Positions 8,109 through 16,223 of a stretch of 64,000 bases of DNA are shown here, one piece after another (the stretch's first letter is position 1; the number at the start of each line of letters is the position of its first letter). A program made the translations under genes and the position numbers. The notes beneath the pieces were generated by a model. That model was not told where the DNA came from, did no database searches, and was given only the letters and a program-made list of their open reading frames with translations. The stretch covers positions 62,001 to 126,000 of the forward strand of contig NZ_FOET01000004.1 of the NCBI RefSeq assembly GCF_900110735.1, read 5' to 3'. The DNA comes from Streptomyces radiopugnans. GTDB taxonomy: Bacteria; Actinomycetota; Actinomycetes; Streptomycetales; Streptomycetaceae.

Positions 8109-9350
8109 TCACGGCCTGGCGGAGCCGGCGCCGCGGCCGGGGGCGGTATCCGGTGTGCCGGGCTTCCCGGCGCTGTGGTGCGCGAAGGGGCCCCCGGTGG
8201 TGAAGGCCAGCTCCGCGAAGCGTTCGCCGATGCGGCGGTGGGCGGCGGCGTCGGGGTGGAGCCGGTCGGGCAGCGGCAGTTCGGCGGAGTCGGCCTCGCC
8301 GTAGAGGTCGCGGCCGTCGAGGTGGTGCAGGTTCGGGTCCTCGGCCGCCCGCTGCTCCACGATCCGGGCCAGCTCGTCCCGTATGACGCCCAGGGTCAGC
8401 TTCCCCTGCGCGCGCTCCGCGGGATCGCCCGCGGCCCGGAAGCTCAGCCGTCCGGCGCCGAGGGCGTCGAGGTCCGGGACGCTGGGGCCGGGGGTGTCCT
8501 CGTGGATGGGGCACCAGATGGGCGAGACGACCAGCAGCGGTGTGGTGGGGCGGCCCTCGCGGATGGTGTCGAGGAAGCCGTGGACGGCGGGGGCGAAGGC
8601 CCGCAGGCGCATCAGGTCGTTGTTGACCAGATTGATGCCGATCTTGATGCTGATCAGGTCGGCGGGGGTGTCGCGCAGGGTGCGGGCGGTGAACGGGTCG
8701 AGCAGGGCGCCGCCGCCGAAGCCCAGGTTGACCAGTTCCACACCGGCGCGGGCGGCGGCGAGCGCGGGCCAGGTGGTGGTCGGGCTCGCGGCGTCCGAGC
8801 CGTGGCTGATGGAACTGCCGTGGTGCAGCCACACCGCGCGGCCCCGGTCCGGTGCGGGCTCGACGGGGGCGTCGGCGCGCAGGGCGACCAGTTCGGTGGT
8901 CTCGTTGTGCGGGAGCCAGATCTCGACGTCCTTGGCCCTGCCGGGCAGGCCGCTGAAGCGGATCGTGCCGACCGGGCCGGGCCGGTGCTCGGCGGTCCCG
9001 GTGGCCATGTCGATGGTCAGGGTGCTGCCGCCGGCAACACTGGCCCGCCCGGCCGGGCGGCCGTCCACGAGCAGGTCGTAGACGCCGTCGGGGCGGGGCG
9101 GGGCGCCGGTGTAGACCCGCTTGGTGGGCAGCACGTCCAGCTCGACGGCGGTGGCCCGGGTGCGGAGGGCCAGCCGGACGCCGGAGGGCTGGGACTCGGC
9201 CGTGGCCAGTTGCCCGTCGGCGCACTGGGCCCGGGCCCATGCGGGCAGCCGGTGCGGCAGCACGCCGTGCGCGGTGCGCTCCAGATCGAGGGCGCCGCGC
9301 AGGAGGTCCGCGGTGACGGGTGTGGTGATCCACTCGTGTCCGGTGTCCAT
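8109..9350 (-). CDS. SGNH/GDSL-type esterase-lipase
   Basis: A 413-aa hydrolase with an N-terminal beta-rich domain (about residues 1-160) and a C-terminal SGNH hydrolase domain. Block I carries the nucleophile Ser in HHGSSISHG, block II Gly in NLGFGG, block III Asn in GINLVNND and block V Asp/His in DRLHPD. No signal peptide is seen, so it is probably cytoplasmic. ATG 9350 is preferred over an upstream in-frame ATG because MDTGHEW starts the conserved part. The family removes acyl groups from carbohydrates or lipids; the substrate is unknown. Confidence 0.88.
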   Translation of the reverse strand: MDTGHEWITTPVTADLLRGALDLERTAHGVLPHRLPAWARAQCADGQLATAESQPSGVRLALRTRATAVELDVLPTKRVYTGAPPRPDGVYDLLVDGRPAGRASVAGGSTLTIDMATGTAEHRPGPVGTIRFSGLPGRAKDVEIWLPHNETTELVALRADAPVEPAPDRGRAVWLHHGSSISHGSDAASPTTTWPALAAARAGVELVNLGFGGGALLDPFTARTLRDTPADLISIKIGINLVNNDLMRLRAFAPAVHGFLDTIREGRPTTPLLVVSPIWCPIHEDTPGPSVPDLDALGAGRLSFRAAGDPAERAQGKLTLGVIRDELARIVEQRAAEDPNLHHLDGRDLYGEADSAELPLPDRLHPDAAAHRRIGERFAELAFTTGGPFAHHSAGKPGTPDTAPGRGAGSARP

Positions 9351-9452
9351 GGCCCAGCCTGTCGGTCGAGGTGTCCAGATCTTCGGGTGCGCCCGCACGG
9401 GGCGTCCCGCGGCCGCGCATCGGCGGCCCTGTGAGGGTCTGACGGCGGGTGT

Positions 9453-10022
9453 TCAGCCGGCGGGCCGGCCCCGCAGCAGGGCGTCGAGGCGGTCCAGGAT
9501 CCAGGCCCAGCTCTCCTGCGCGTCGGGGGCGCTGTGGCTGAAGCCGCCGGCCGCCTCCAGGCTGACGTAACCGTGGAAGACGCTGCCCAGCAGCCGGACG
9601 GCGTGCGTCTGCTCCGGTTCCGCCAGGTCGTAGCCGCGCAGGATCGCCCGCATCATCTGCGCGTGTCTGCCTCCGGCGCTCGCGGCCGCCGTGTCCGGGT
9701 CGAGCCGCAGCCGCGCCGCGGTGTAGCGGCCGGGATGCTCCCGGGCGTAGTCGCGGTAGACGTTGGCGAAGGCGTCCAGTGCGTCCTTGCCGGCCCGCCC
9801 GGCCAGGGCGTCGGCGGCCCGGTCGGCGAGTTCCTCCAGAGCCAGCAGGGCGATCCCGGTCTTGAGCTCCCGGGAGTTCCTCAGGTGCGAGTACAGGCTC
9901 GCGACCTTGACGTCGAATCGCCTGGCGAGCTCCGAGACGGTCACATGCTCGAAGCCGACCTCGTCGGCCAGCTCCGCTCCCGCCCGGACCAGACGCTCCC
10001 TGGTCAGCCCTGCCCTCGCCAT
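9453..10022 (-). CDS. TetR/AcrR family transcriptional regulator
   Basis: A 189-aa repressor. The N-terminal HTH is clear (VTVSELARRFDVKVASLYSH, about residues 28-47), and the C-terminal part resembles the TetR C-terminal WHG-type ligand domain (ILRGYDLAEPEQTHAVRLLGSVFHGY). It ends about 100 bases before the SGNH hydrolase gene, both on the minus strand, so it may control that gene or the divergent DUF2975 gene. A dyad in its upstream region is a possible autoregulatory site. Confidence 0.9.
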   Translation of the reverse strand: MARAGLTRERLVRAGAELADEVGFEHVTVSELARRFDVKVASLYSHLRNSRELKTGIALLALEELADRAADALAGRAGKDALDAFANVYRDYAREHPGRYTAARLRLDPDTAAASAGGRHAQMMRAILRGYDLAEPEQTHAVRLLGSVFHGYVSLEAAGGFSHSAPDAQESWAWILDRLDALLRGRPAG

Positions 10023-10059
10023 GGTCTTCCTTTCATGGGACTGAAGGAATTATGCAACA

Positions 10060-10076
10060 GCCTATAGGTATTAGGC
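10060..10076. promoter_or_regulatory. Candidate TetR operator
   Basis: GCCTA at 10060-10064 and TAGGC at 10072-10076 form a dyad, with an internal CCTATAGG palindrome, in an AT-rich patch just upstream of the tetR start. The AT-rich patch contrasts with surrounding GC-rich sequence. Position and symmetry suggest a repressor site. Confidence 0.45.
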
Positions 10077-10485
10077 AAAAGCCTTTGCCTCTGAGGGAGC
10101 GCGTTCGAGGCTCTGACCCTTGAGGCGCCGACCTCTTCCCGGCCCGCACAAGCCGCTTTCCGGCCGCCGACGGCGGCGCACCGGCACGGCGGGTCCCACC
10201 ACCCCGGCCCGCCTCCGGCTCGGGGCGCTCTCCACCGGGCGGCGCCGCAGGGTTCCCGCATGCATCCGGGGGAGGGGCGCACAGCCGCCGAAGCCGGCGA
10301 CCGGATGACCGCGGGACACTCCTTCGTCCGGGCCGCCGCGAAGGGCGGCACGGAGGGCGCCGAGCCGACGACCGCGACACGGCCCTGTGTGATCTGCGCC
10401 TCCCCCGCTGCCCACCGTCCGCCGCCCGCGCGGCACTCCGGAGGAGCCGGCGCCACTCTGCGGATAGGGCACCCCCTTGCTCAAG

Positions 10486-10502
10486 CTATCGTTTTTCGAT
10501 AG
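10486..10502. promoter_or_regulatory. Palindromic operator upstream of the DUF2975/XRE pair
   Basis: A perfect palindrome CTATCG-TTTTT-CGATAG spans 10486-10502, and a third CGATAG half-site follows at 10518-10523, close to the ribosome-binding site. The first palindrome ends about 30 bases before the DUF2975 start. It is a good candidate target for the XRE regulator encoded as the second gene of the pair. Confidence 0.55.
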
Positions 10503-10534
10503 CTTTCCATCGCTGCTCGATAGAGGGAGATGTG

Positions 10535-11032
10535 ATGGGAAGACTGACGGTGCTTGCACTGCGTGCCGTGCTCGCGGCTCTGCTCGCCGGCTCGGTGTTC
10601 GTGCAGGCGGTGATGGTGCCGCTGCTGGCCGCCGATCTGGAGGGGCTCGACCCGGAATTCGCGCACCTGCGCGCTCCGTTCCTCGTGATCACGGTCCTGG
10701 GCATCGTGACGGTCCAGGTCGTCCTGGTCTGCGTATGGCGGCTGGTGACGATGGTGCGGCGCGGGACCGTGTTCTCCCACGCCGCCTTCCGCCACGTGCA
10801 CATCGTGATCGGTGCCTTCGTCGCGGCCGCACTCCTGGTGTTCGCCCTCGGCGTGGTCCTCGCGCCGGGGGAAGCCGTGGCGCCGGGCGTCGTTCTCCTG
10901 CTGGGCGGGGTCTCCCTGGCGGTCTTCGGAGTGGCGCTCGTCGTACTCGTGCTGCGGATGCTGCTCGCCCAGGCCGTGGCGCGCGACGTCGAGGCGGCGC
11001 GGATGCGGGCCGAGCTGGAGGAGGTGATCTGA
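10535..11032 (+). CDS. DUF2975 domain-containing membrane protein
   Basis: A 165-aa integral membrane protein with four predicted helices: AVLAALLAGSVFVQAVMVPLL, FLVITVLGIVTVQVVLVCVW, HIVIGAFVAAALLVFALGVV and VVLLLGGVSLAVFGVALVVL. The layout and the short loop WRLVTMVRRGTVFS match DUF2975. Function unknown. ATG 10535 is chosen (GTG immediately before is possible) with GAGGGAGA upstream. The stop overlaps the ATG of the next gene (TGATG), so the two are translationally coupled, the usual arrangement for DUF2975 with a YozG-like regulator. Confidence 0.87.
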   Translation: MGRLTVLALRAVLAALLAGSVFVQAVMVPLLAADLEGLDPEFAHLRAPFLVITVLGIVTVQVVLVCVWRLVTMVRRGTVFSHAAFRHVHIVIGAFVAAALLVFALGVVLAPGEAVAPGVVLLLGGVSLAVFGVALVVLVLRMLLAQAVARDVEAARMRAELEEVI

Positions 11033-11304
11033 TGCCGATCGCCGTCGACATCGACGTGATGCTGGCCAGACGGAAGATGTCCGTGGGCGAACTCGCGAGC
11101 CGTATCGGGATCACGCCCGCCAATCTGGCGGTGCTCAAGAACGGCCGCGCCAAGGCCGTGCGCTTCACCACGCTTGCCGCGCTCTGCGAGGTGCTCGAGT
11201 GCCAGCCGGGAGATCTGCTGCGCTGGGAGCCCGGGGATGCCGATGACGCCGATGACGCCGAGGTAGACGCGGACGAAGCCGTGCGCGGAGGCGGGCGCGC
11301 GTGA
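11032..11304 (+). CDS. XRE family (YozG-like) helix-turn-helix regulator
   Basis: A 90-aa protein with a Cro/C1-type HTH: VGELASRIGITPANLAVLKN followed by GRAKAVRFTTLAALCEVLECQPGDLLRWEP, the classic small regulator paired with DUF2975. A short Asp/Ala-rich tail (about 20 residues) follows. Its ATG overlaps the DUF2975 stop by one base. It probably regulates its own operon through the palindrome upstream. Confidence 0.92.
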   Translation: MPIAVDIDVMLARRKMSVGELASRIGITPANLAVLKNGRAKAVRFTTLAALCEVLECQPGDLLRWEPGDADDADDAEVDADEAVRGGGRA

Positions 11305-11335
11305 CCGAGGGGGCCGGCCCCCGCGGTGAGGCCCC

Positions 11336-11378
11336 CGCGCCCCGGGCGGGCGGCAGGGCGCCGTCCGCCCGGGGCGCG
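11336..11378. terminator. Bidirectional terminator hairpin
   Basis: CGCGCCCCGGGCGG (11336-11349) and CCGCCCGGGGCGCG (11365-11378) form a perfect 14-bp stem with a 15-base loop. It lies between the XRE gene and the opposing acyl-CoA dehydrogenase gene. Confidence 0.7.
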
Positions 11379-11397
11379 GATCACGTCTCCGTACTGC

Positions 11398-13119
11398 TCA
11401 CGGAGCCATCTCGTAAGCCCCGGAGAGGGCCTCGACCCGCTCCCACACACGCGCCGAGCGGGCGTCGTCGGCGACGGGGCGCCGGACCGCGTCCAGGGCC
11501 CAGGCCTGCTGCCGCGGCGTCGCGGAGTCCTTGCCGTGCAGCTCGACCGCGTGCGCGGAGAAGTCGCGGACGAGGACGGCGAACAGCTCGTCGAGCACGT
11601 CCTCGTCCAGACCCGTCAGTCCGGCCTGCTCCAGGATCAGCTGGCCGTGCACGACCAGGGCGAACAGCCGGCCGACGGCGAGGAGGAGATCGAGGTCGCG
11701 GCTCTGCTCCTCGTCGGGGGCGCCGGTGGCGACGAACTCGCACAGGGCGTCCGCCTGCTCGCGGAAGCGGCCGATGTTGGGCAGGTGGGCGTAGGCGTCG
11801 AAGGCGGGACGCCAGTCGTGGAAGCGGACGGAGCCCAGGCCCCGGGCCGGTCCCTGCCGGAAGAGGAAGGCGTCGTCGGCGGCGTCGAGGCGGGTGGGCA
11901 CGGGCTCGTACGCGGCCGGGTCCAGCAGGTGGTTGCGCATGAACTTGAGGATCAGCGCGAGATTGACGTGGACCGTGCCCTCCAGCTTCGGCAGGCTCCG
12001 GATCTCGACGGCGGCCTGGGCGAAGTAGGTGTCCTTCTCGAAGCCCTTGGCCGCGATGACGTCCCACATCAGGTCGACGACCTTCTCGCCCTCGGTGGTC
12101 ACCTTCATCTTCGTCATCGGGTTGAAGAGCAGGTAACGGCGGTCGTCGGGGCCCGCGGAGCGGAAGTAGTCGGCGGCGCGGTCGCTGAACAGCTTCATTC
12201 CCGCCAGGCGGACGTACGCGTCCGTCAGCGCCCGCCGTACGTGCGGGAAGGCTGTGACGGGGCGGCCGTAGAGGATCCGGTTGCGGGCGTGGGTGACCGC
12301 CTCGTACATCGCGTGCTCGCAGATGCCGACCGAGGCGGTGCAGAGGTTGAACTTGCCGATGTTGACGGTGTTGAGCGCGGCGTCGAAGGCGGCCCGTCCG
12401 GTGTGCAGGACGTCCCGGGGACCGACCGGGTAGTCCTCGAGGCGGAACTCGCTGACGTACTTCGACGAGTCGACGACGTTCTTCACGACGTGGTAGGCCG
12501 GGTGGCGGCTGTCGGCCGCGAAGAAGACATAGCCGTCCGCGCCCTCGACATCGGTGCGGCGGCCGAAGACGGAGACGAGGCCGGCGGCGTTCCCGTTGCC
12601 GATGTAGTACTTGGAACCGTTCGCCCTGAAGCCGCCCTCGCCGTCGGGCTCCAGCAGCATGTCGGTGGAGTAGATGTCGGCGCCGTGGGCCTTCTCCGAC
12701 AGGCCGAACGCGAACACCTCGCCCTGCGAGAGCAGTTCGGCGGCGCGGGCGCGGGCCGCGGCGTTGCCGCTCTGCCAGACCGGCCCGAGACCGAGGATGG
12801 TGACCTGCCAGGCGTACCAGTAGTCCAGGCCGTAGAACCCGAGGATCTCGTTGAGCGCGGCGATCCGCGCGGTGTCCCAGCGCGCGTCCTGCCGGCCGCC
12901 GTTCTCGGAGGCGGGGGTGAGGAAGGTCGCGAACAGCCCTTCCCGGGCGGCGAAGGAGAGGAAGTCCGCAAGCCAGGCGCGGGTGCGGTAGTCCTCGATC
13001 AGCCTGCGCTTGCCGCGGGACTCGAACCAGTCGACGGTGGCGCGCAGCAGCCTGCGGGTCTCGGGGTCGAAGTGCTCCGGATCGTAGGTGCGGGGGTTGA
13101 ACAGCAGCGGGTCGGCCAT
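11398..13119 (-). CDS. Acyl-CoA dehydrogenase/oxidase family protein
   Basis: A 573-aa flavoprotein of the acyl-CoA dehydrogenase superfamily. The middle domain shows EVFAFGLSEKAHGADIYSTD and a GSKYYIGNGNAAG strand, the usual flavin and substrate-contact region. The helical C-terminal domain contains RNRILYGRPVTAFPHVRRAL and KMKVTTEGEKVVDLMWDVIAAKGF. The length and the long tail (about residues 430-573) resemble the larger dehydrogenase/oxidase-like subgroup. It would oxidise an acyl-CoA at the alpha-beta bond. It lies 30 bases after a padR gene on the same strand, so it is probably PadR-regulated. Confidence 0.87.
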   Translation of the reverse strand: MADPLLFNPRTYDPEHFDPETRRLLRATVDWFESRGKRRLIEDYRTRAWLADFLSFAAREGLFATFLTPASENGGRQDARWDTARIAALNEILGFYGLDYWYAWQVTILGLGPVWQSGNAAARARAAELLSQGEVFAFGLSEKAHGADIYSTDMLLEPDGEGGFRANGSKYYIGNGNAAGLVSVFGRRTDVEGADGYVFFAADSRHPAYHVVKNVVDSSKYVSEFRLEDYPVGPRDVLHTGRAAFDAALNTVNIGKFNLCTASVGICEHAMYEAVTHARNRILYGRPVTAFPHVRRALTDAYVRLAGMKLFSDRAADYFRSAGPDDRRYLLFNPMTKMKVTTEGEKVVDLMWDVIAAKGFEKDTYFAQAAVEIRSLPKLEGTVHVNLALILKFMRNHLLDPAAYEPVPTRLDAADDAFLFRQGPARGLGSVRFHDWRPAFDAYAHLPNIGRFREQADALCEFVATGAPDEEQSRDLDLLLAVGRLFALVVHGQLILEQAGLTGLDEDVLDELFAVLVRDFSAHAVELHGKDSATPRQQAWALDAVRRPVADDARSARVWERVEALSGAYEMAP

Positions 13120-13149
13120 GGGTGCTCTTTCCGGTTCTGGGTGCGGGAA

Positions 13150-13767
13150 TCAGGAGGCTGGGTCGGAGGCGGGGCCGGTGCGCCGGCGGGAGGCGAGCCG
13201 GTGGAGGGTGGCGAGCACGTCGTCGAGCCAGGCGATCATCATCCGCTCGTAGGCGATCCCTCCCCGGAGGACCGCGTGCCGGAGCTCCCGTCCGGCATCG
13301 GGGTCTCCGGGACCGAACGCTTCGGCACCGGGCTCCCCGGCGGTGCCGCTCCCGCCGAAATCCCGCCGTTCTCCCGCCAGGTAGTGCGCGAGCCGGTCCC
13401 GGTGCATCCGCTGATGCCGCTCGACCTCGTCGATCAGGGCGGCCGGGTCGCCGAAGGCCGCTCCGCGGACCTTCACGGCCAGTTCGTGCCGGACGCTCTC
13501 CGGCTGGACCGGCTCGTGAAGCCATCCGGTCAGGGCGGACAGGCCGGAGGCCGAGACGGAGTACTCCTTCTTGTCCGGCCGGCTCTGCTGCCGCACGTCG
13601 CGCACATCGACCCAGCCGTCGGCCTCCATGCGCTTGAGGACGCGGTAGATCTGCTGGTGGGTGGCGGTCCAGAAGTACCCGATGGACCGCTCGAACCGAC
13701 GGGCCAGCTCATAGCCGGAGCCCGGCTTCTCCAGGAGGGAGACGAGGATCGCGTGTTCGAGCGCCAT
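13150..13767 (-). CDS. PadR family transcriptional regulator
   Basis: A 205-aa PadR repressor. The winged-helix part is clear: ALEHAILVSLLEKPGSGYEL, then the conserved WTATHQQIYRVLKRMEADGWV, then the wing. The C-terminal Vir-like helical domain carries RHELAVKVRGAAFGD. ATG 13767 gives the canonical start MALEHAIL; an in-frame ATG twelve codons upstream falls inside the palindrome. It is first in an operon with the acyl-CoA dehydrogenase gene and is probably autoregulated. Confidence 0.92.
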   Translation of the reverse strand: MALEHAILVSLLEKPGSGYELARRFERSIGYFWTATHQQIYRVLKRMEADGWVDVRDVRQQSRPDKKEYSVSASGLSALTGWLHEPVQPESVRHELAVKVRGAAFGDPAALIDEVERHQRMHRDRLAHYLAGERRDFGGSGTAGEPGAEAFGPGDPDAGRELRHAVLRGGIAYERMMIAWLDDVLATLHRLASRRRTGPASDPAS

Positions 13768-13780
13768 ACCGCGATCCTGA

Positions 13781-13798
13781 TATGCAACTTGTTGCATA
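13781..13798. promoter_or_regulatory. PadR operator palindrome
   Basis: TATGCAAC-TT-GTTGCATA is a perfect 18-base palindrome 13 bases upstream of the padR start. AT-rich ATGCAAC half-sites are typical of PadR-type boxes. It probably controls the padR-acyl-CoA dehydrogenase operon. Confidence 0.75.
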
Positions 13799-13950
13799 GG
13801 CAAGCGCGGGCCGCCCGGGTGAGACGCAGTTCACGCCTTCGAAAAGATCCCCCGGCCGCCTCACGCGTCCGCGGCGCGGGACGGGTTCCGGCCACCGGCC
13901 CCCTCCGGGGCCCGCACCGGGGCCGGGGGCGGTTGTTAGGATCGCGGGCC

Positions 13951-14691
13951 ATGAGCGCTCCGGAGCCCACCATCGTCGCCACCTCCGGCGGACACCGGCC
14001 CGGAGGCCGGACCGTGGTCGCCTTCGACTCCCTGGTCCACCACGCCGTGGAACTCTCCGGCGCTCACGGCCGTCGCCCCCGCGTCCTCTACATCGGCACC
14101 GCCATCGGCGACGCCGAGCACTTCACCGCGCGCATGACCGAGGCCGCCCGCGTCGCCGGGTTCGACCTGACCCCCCTGCACCTGTTCCCCATGCCCAACC
14201 ACGACGACGTCGAGGGCACGGTCCTGGAGCAGGACGTCGTCTGGGTCATGGGCGGCTCGGTGGCCAACCTGCTGGCGGTCTGGCGCGTCCACGGGCTCGA
14301 CCGCATCCTGCGCCGGGCCTGGCAGGCCGGCGTCGTCCTCAGCGGCGTCAGCGCCGGATCGATCTGCTGGTTCCGGGGCGGCACCACCGACTCCTTCGGC
14401 CCCGAACTGCGACCGGTCACCAACGCCCTGGGCCTGCTGCCCTACGGCAACGGCGTGCACTACGACACCGACCCCGGCCGCCGTCCCCTGGTACACCGCC
14501 TGGTCGCCGACGGCACCCTGCCCACCACCCACTGCACCGACGACGGGGTGGGCCTGGTCTACCGCGGCACCGAACTGGCCGAGGCCGTCGCGGAAGCACC
14601 CGGCAAGAGCGCCTACCTCGTCACCCGCCAGGGGGACACGGCCGTCGAGGAGCGCCTCCAGCCCCGCCGCCTGCCCCCCGTCCCCCGCTGA
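13951..14691 (+). CDS. Peptidase E (S51 family)
   Basis: A 246-aa class I glutamine amidotransferase-like fold protease. The nucleophile elbow reads GVSAGSICWF, with the Ser of the S51 catalytic triad. The preceding strand reads VVWVMGGSVANLLAVWRVHGLD. A later CTDDGVGLVYRG segment matches the family. Peptidase E cleaves N-terminal Asp from peptides. The ATG at 13951 is the only sensible start. It stands alone between the padR promoter region and the opposing luxR gene. Confidence 0.92.
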   Translation: MSAPEPTIVATSGGHRPGGRTVVAFDSLVHHAVELSGAHGRRPRVLYIGTAIGDAEHFTARMTEAARVAGFDLTPLHLFPMPNHDDVEGTVLEQDVVWVMGGSVANLLAVWRVHGLDRILRRAWQAGVVLSGVSAGSICWFRGGTTDSFGPELRPVTNALGLLPYGNGVHYDTDPGRRPLVHRLVADGTLPTTHCTDDGVGLVYRGTELAEAVAEAPGKSAYLVTRQGDTAVEERLQPRRLPPVPR

Positions 14692-14782
14692 AACGGCCCT
14701 CGTGCGCGGGGAACGGGGCTCGTACGCGGAGAACGGGCCCGGCCTGCGGTGACGCACCCGGATCGGGCGGAAGGCCCAGCGG

Positions 14783-15415
14783 TCAGACCAGCCCGTGCCG
14801 CACCGCGTGGGCGACCGCGTGGGCACGGTTGCGGACCTGCAGACGGGCCATCAGCTCGTAGATGACGTTCTTGACGGTGTGCTCGGAGCAGGACAGCTTG
14901 CGGGCGATGACCGCGTTGCCGTGCCCCTCGGCCATCAGGCCGAGCACCGCCGTCTGGCGCGCGGTGAGGGCGGGAGGAGCGGGCGGCGCTCCTCCCCGCC
15001 GCTGCCCGTCGGCCCCGCCGAGCAGCTGCACGAGGGCCGTGTAGGGGATGCGGCCGATCCCGTGGTGGGCGTCGTGCACGGCGGCGAGGAGCTGGTCGGG
15101 GGTGAGGTCGGCCGAACGCAGGACGGCCAGGGCGCCCGCGCCGATGGCACGGCGCAGCGCGGTGGGCGAGACGGTGTCGCACACGGTCAGCAGCCGGTGG
15201 GCGGTCGGCGGAGCGGCGGCCAGGGCGTCCTCCACGGTCGCGGCGACGGCCACCACCACGGTGTCCCGGGCGGACGCCTCGGTCGGCGGCGCGAGGGCGA
15301 CACCGGCCTGGTGCAGCATCGCGGTGAGCCGGGCCGGGGCCGGGCCCCTGCGGGCGGCGACGACATGGACCCGCAGGCCGGCCGTCCTGGTCACGAGCCG
15401 GGCGGCGGCGCTCAC
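14783..15415 (-). CDS. LuxR-type DNA-binding regulator (first of two paralogues)
   Basis: A 210-aa regulator with a receiver-like N-terminal domain that lacks an obvious phospho-acceptor Asp (VVVAVAATVEDALAAAPPTA) and a C-terminal LuxR HTH: LTARQTAVLGLMAEGHGNAV, then SEHTVKNVIYELMARLQVRN. GTG 15415 is used, with GGGAGA upstream and a GTGA overlap with the small repeat reading frame before it. It ends in RNRAHAVAHAVRHGLV, nearly identical to the end of its neighbour, so the pair arose by duplication. Both are divergent from lanM and are probable regulators of that locus. Confidence 0.85.
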   Translation of the reverse strand: MSAAARLVTRTAGLRVHVVAARRGPAPARLTAMLHQAGVALAPPTEASARDTVVVAVAATVEDALAAAPPTAHRLLTVCDTVSPTALRRAIGAGALAVLRSADLTPDQLLAAVHDAHHGIGRIPYTALVQLLGGADGQRRGGAPPAPPALTARQTAVLGLMAEGHGNAVIARKLSCSEHTVKNVIYELMARLQVRNRAHAVAHAVRHGLV

Positions 15416-15600
15416 AGTGTTCTCCCGTGAGCTTCTCCGCCCACACGGCACAGCGGCGCGGGCATCGTCGTCGTCCGCGGCCCGGCGGCCGCGCGCGCGA
15501 CGCTCACAGCGTCCCCTCCGTGAGCTTCTCCGCCCACACGGCACAGCGGCGCGGGCATCGTCGTCGTCCGCGGCCCGGCGGCCGCGCGCGCGACGCTCAC
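15412..15600 (-). CDS. Possible 62-aa peptide of two 31-residue tandem repeats
   Basis: Unrecognised. Reading on the minus strand, a GTG at 15600 overlaps the upstream luxR stop (GTGA), and the stop at 15414-15412 overlaps the downstream luxR GTG in the same way. The 62 residues are two nearly identical 31-aa units, each starting VSVARAAAGP and containing TTTMPAPLCRVGGEAHG. The DNA repeat has a period of exactly 93 bases, so frame is kept. GGAGGGG precedes the second unit's GTG. It may be a real coupled peptide, a linker that couples translation of the two regulators, or a chance frame over a duplicated spacer. Confidence 0.35.
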   Translation of the reverse strand: MSVARAAAGPRTTTMPAPLCRVGGEAHGGDAVSVARAAAGPRTTTMPAPLCRVGGEAHGRTL

Positions 15601-15603
15601 AGC
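15425..15603. repeat. 86-bp perfect direct repeat between the two luxR genes
   Basis: Positions 15425-15510 and 15518-15603 are identical as far as can be read, separated by 7 bases (period 93). The right copy reaches into the last codons and stop of the upstream luxR gene. Full identity points to a recent duplication. Confidence 0.9.
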
Positions 15604-16223
15604 AGGCCCGCCCGCAGCGCGTAGGCGACCGCGTGGGCGCGGTTGCGGACCCGGAACCTCTGCGTGATGTCGTGCACGATGGTCGTCACCGTGCGCTGCG
15701 AGTAGGCCAGGCACCGGGCGATCTCGCCGGTCTCGTGGCCGTCGGCGACCATGCGCAGCACCGAGCGCTCCCGGTCCGACAGGCCCGCGGCGGCCCAGGG
15801 GGCCGATGCCCCGCCGGAGGACAGGCCGCCGTCGGCGGAACGGTCCAGCAAACTGTCGAGCAGGTCAGGAGGAAGGGTGCAGTCGCCCCGGACCGCGGCG
15901 AGGACGGCGCGTGCCAGCCGGGGCGCGTCGGCCTCCCGGCGGCGCAGCAGGCAGCGGGCGCCGGAGGCGAGGGCGTGCAGGGCCTCGCCCCGGTCGAGGT
16001 CACCGGCGACCAGGACCACCGCGGGCCGGGCCCGGGTGTCGCGGACGGTGCGCAGCACGTCCAGCTCGGCACGGGCGAACCGGTCGACGGTCATGACCAC
16101 GACCCGCGGCTCCTCCCCCGGCACCGCCACGGAGACCTCCGGGCACAGGGACAGGGCGCTCACGGTGCCGGCCTCCAGCACCGGGTCGAGTGCGACGACG
16201 CTGACAGGTACGGGTTCTCCCAC
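15597..16223 (-). CDS. LuxR-type DNA-binding regulator (second of two paralogues)
   Basis: A 208-aa regulator with a receiver-like N-terminus (VSVVALDPVLEAGTVSALSL) lacking a clear phosphorylation pocket, and a C-terminal LuxR HTH: LSDRERSVLRMVADGHETGE, then SQRTVTTIVHDITQRFRVRN. It ends in RNRAHAVAYALRAGLL. It is the promoter-proximal gene of the leftward luxR pair and is divergent from lanM over a 315-base region with a strong palindrome, so it may bind there. Confidence 0.87.
   Translation of the reverse strand: MGEPVPVSVVALDPVLEAGTVSALSLCPEVSVAVPGEEPRVVVMTVDRFARAELDVLRTVRDTRARPAVVLVAGDLDRGEALHALASGARCLLRRREADAPRLARAVLAAVRGDCTLPPDLLDSLLDRSADGGLSSGGASAPWAAAGLSDRERSVLRMVADGHETGEIARCLAYSQRTVTTIVHDITQRFRVRNRAHAVAYALRAGLL

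Larger units (their letters stand above)
10023..10534. other. Divergent intergenic region between tetR and DUF2975 genes
   Basis: About 510 bases with no convincing gene. It contains the short dyad near the tetR start at its left end and the CTATCG-type palindrome near the DUF2975 start at its right end. The middle part is GC-rich and featureless to the eye. Confidence 0.5.
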
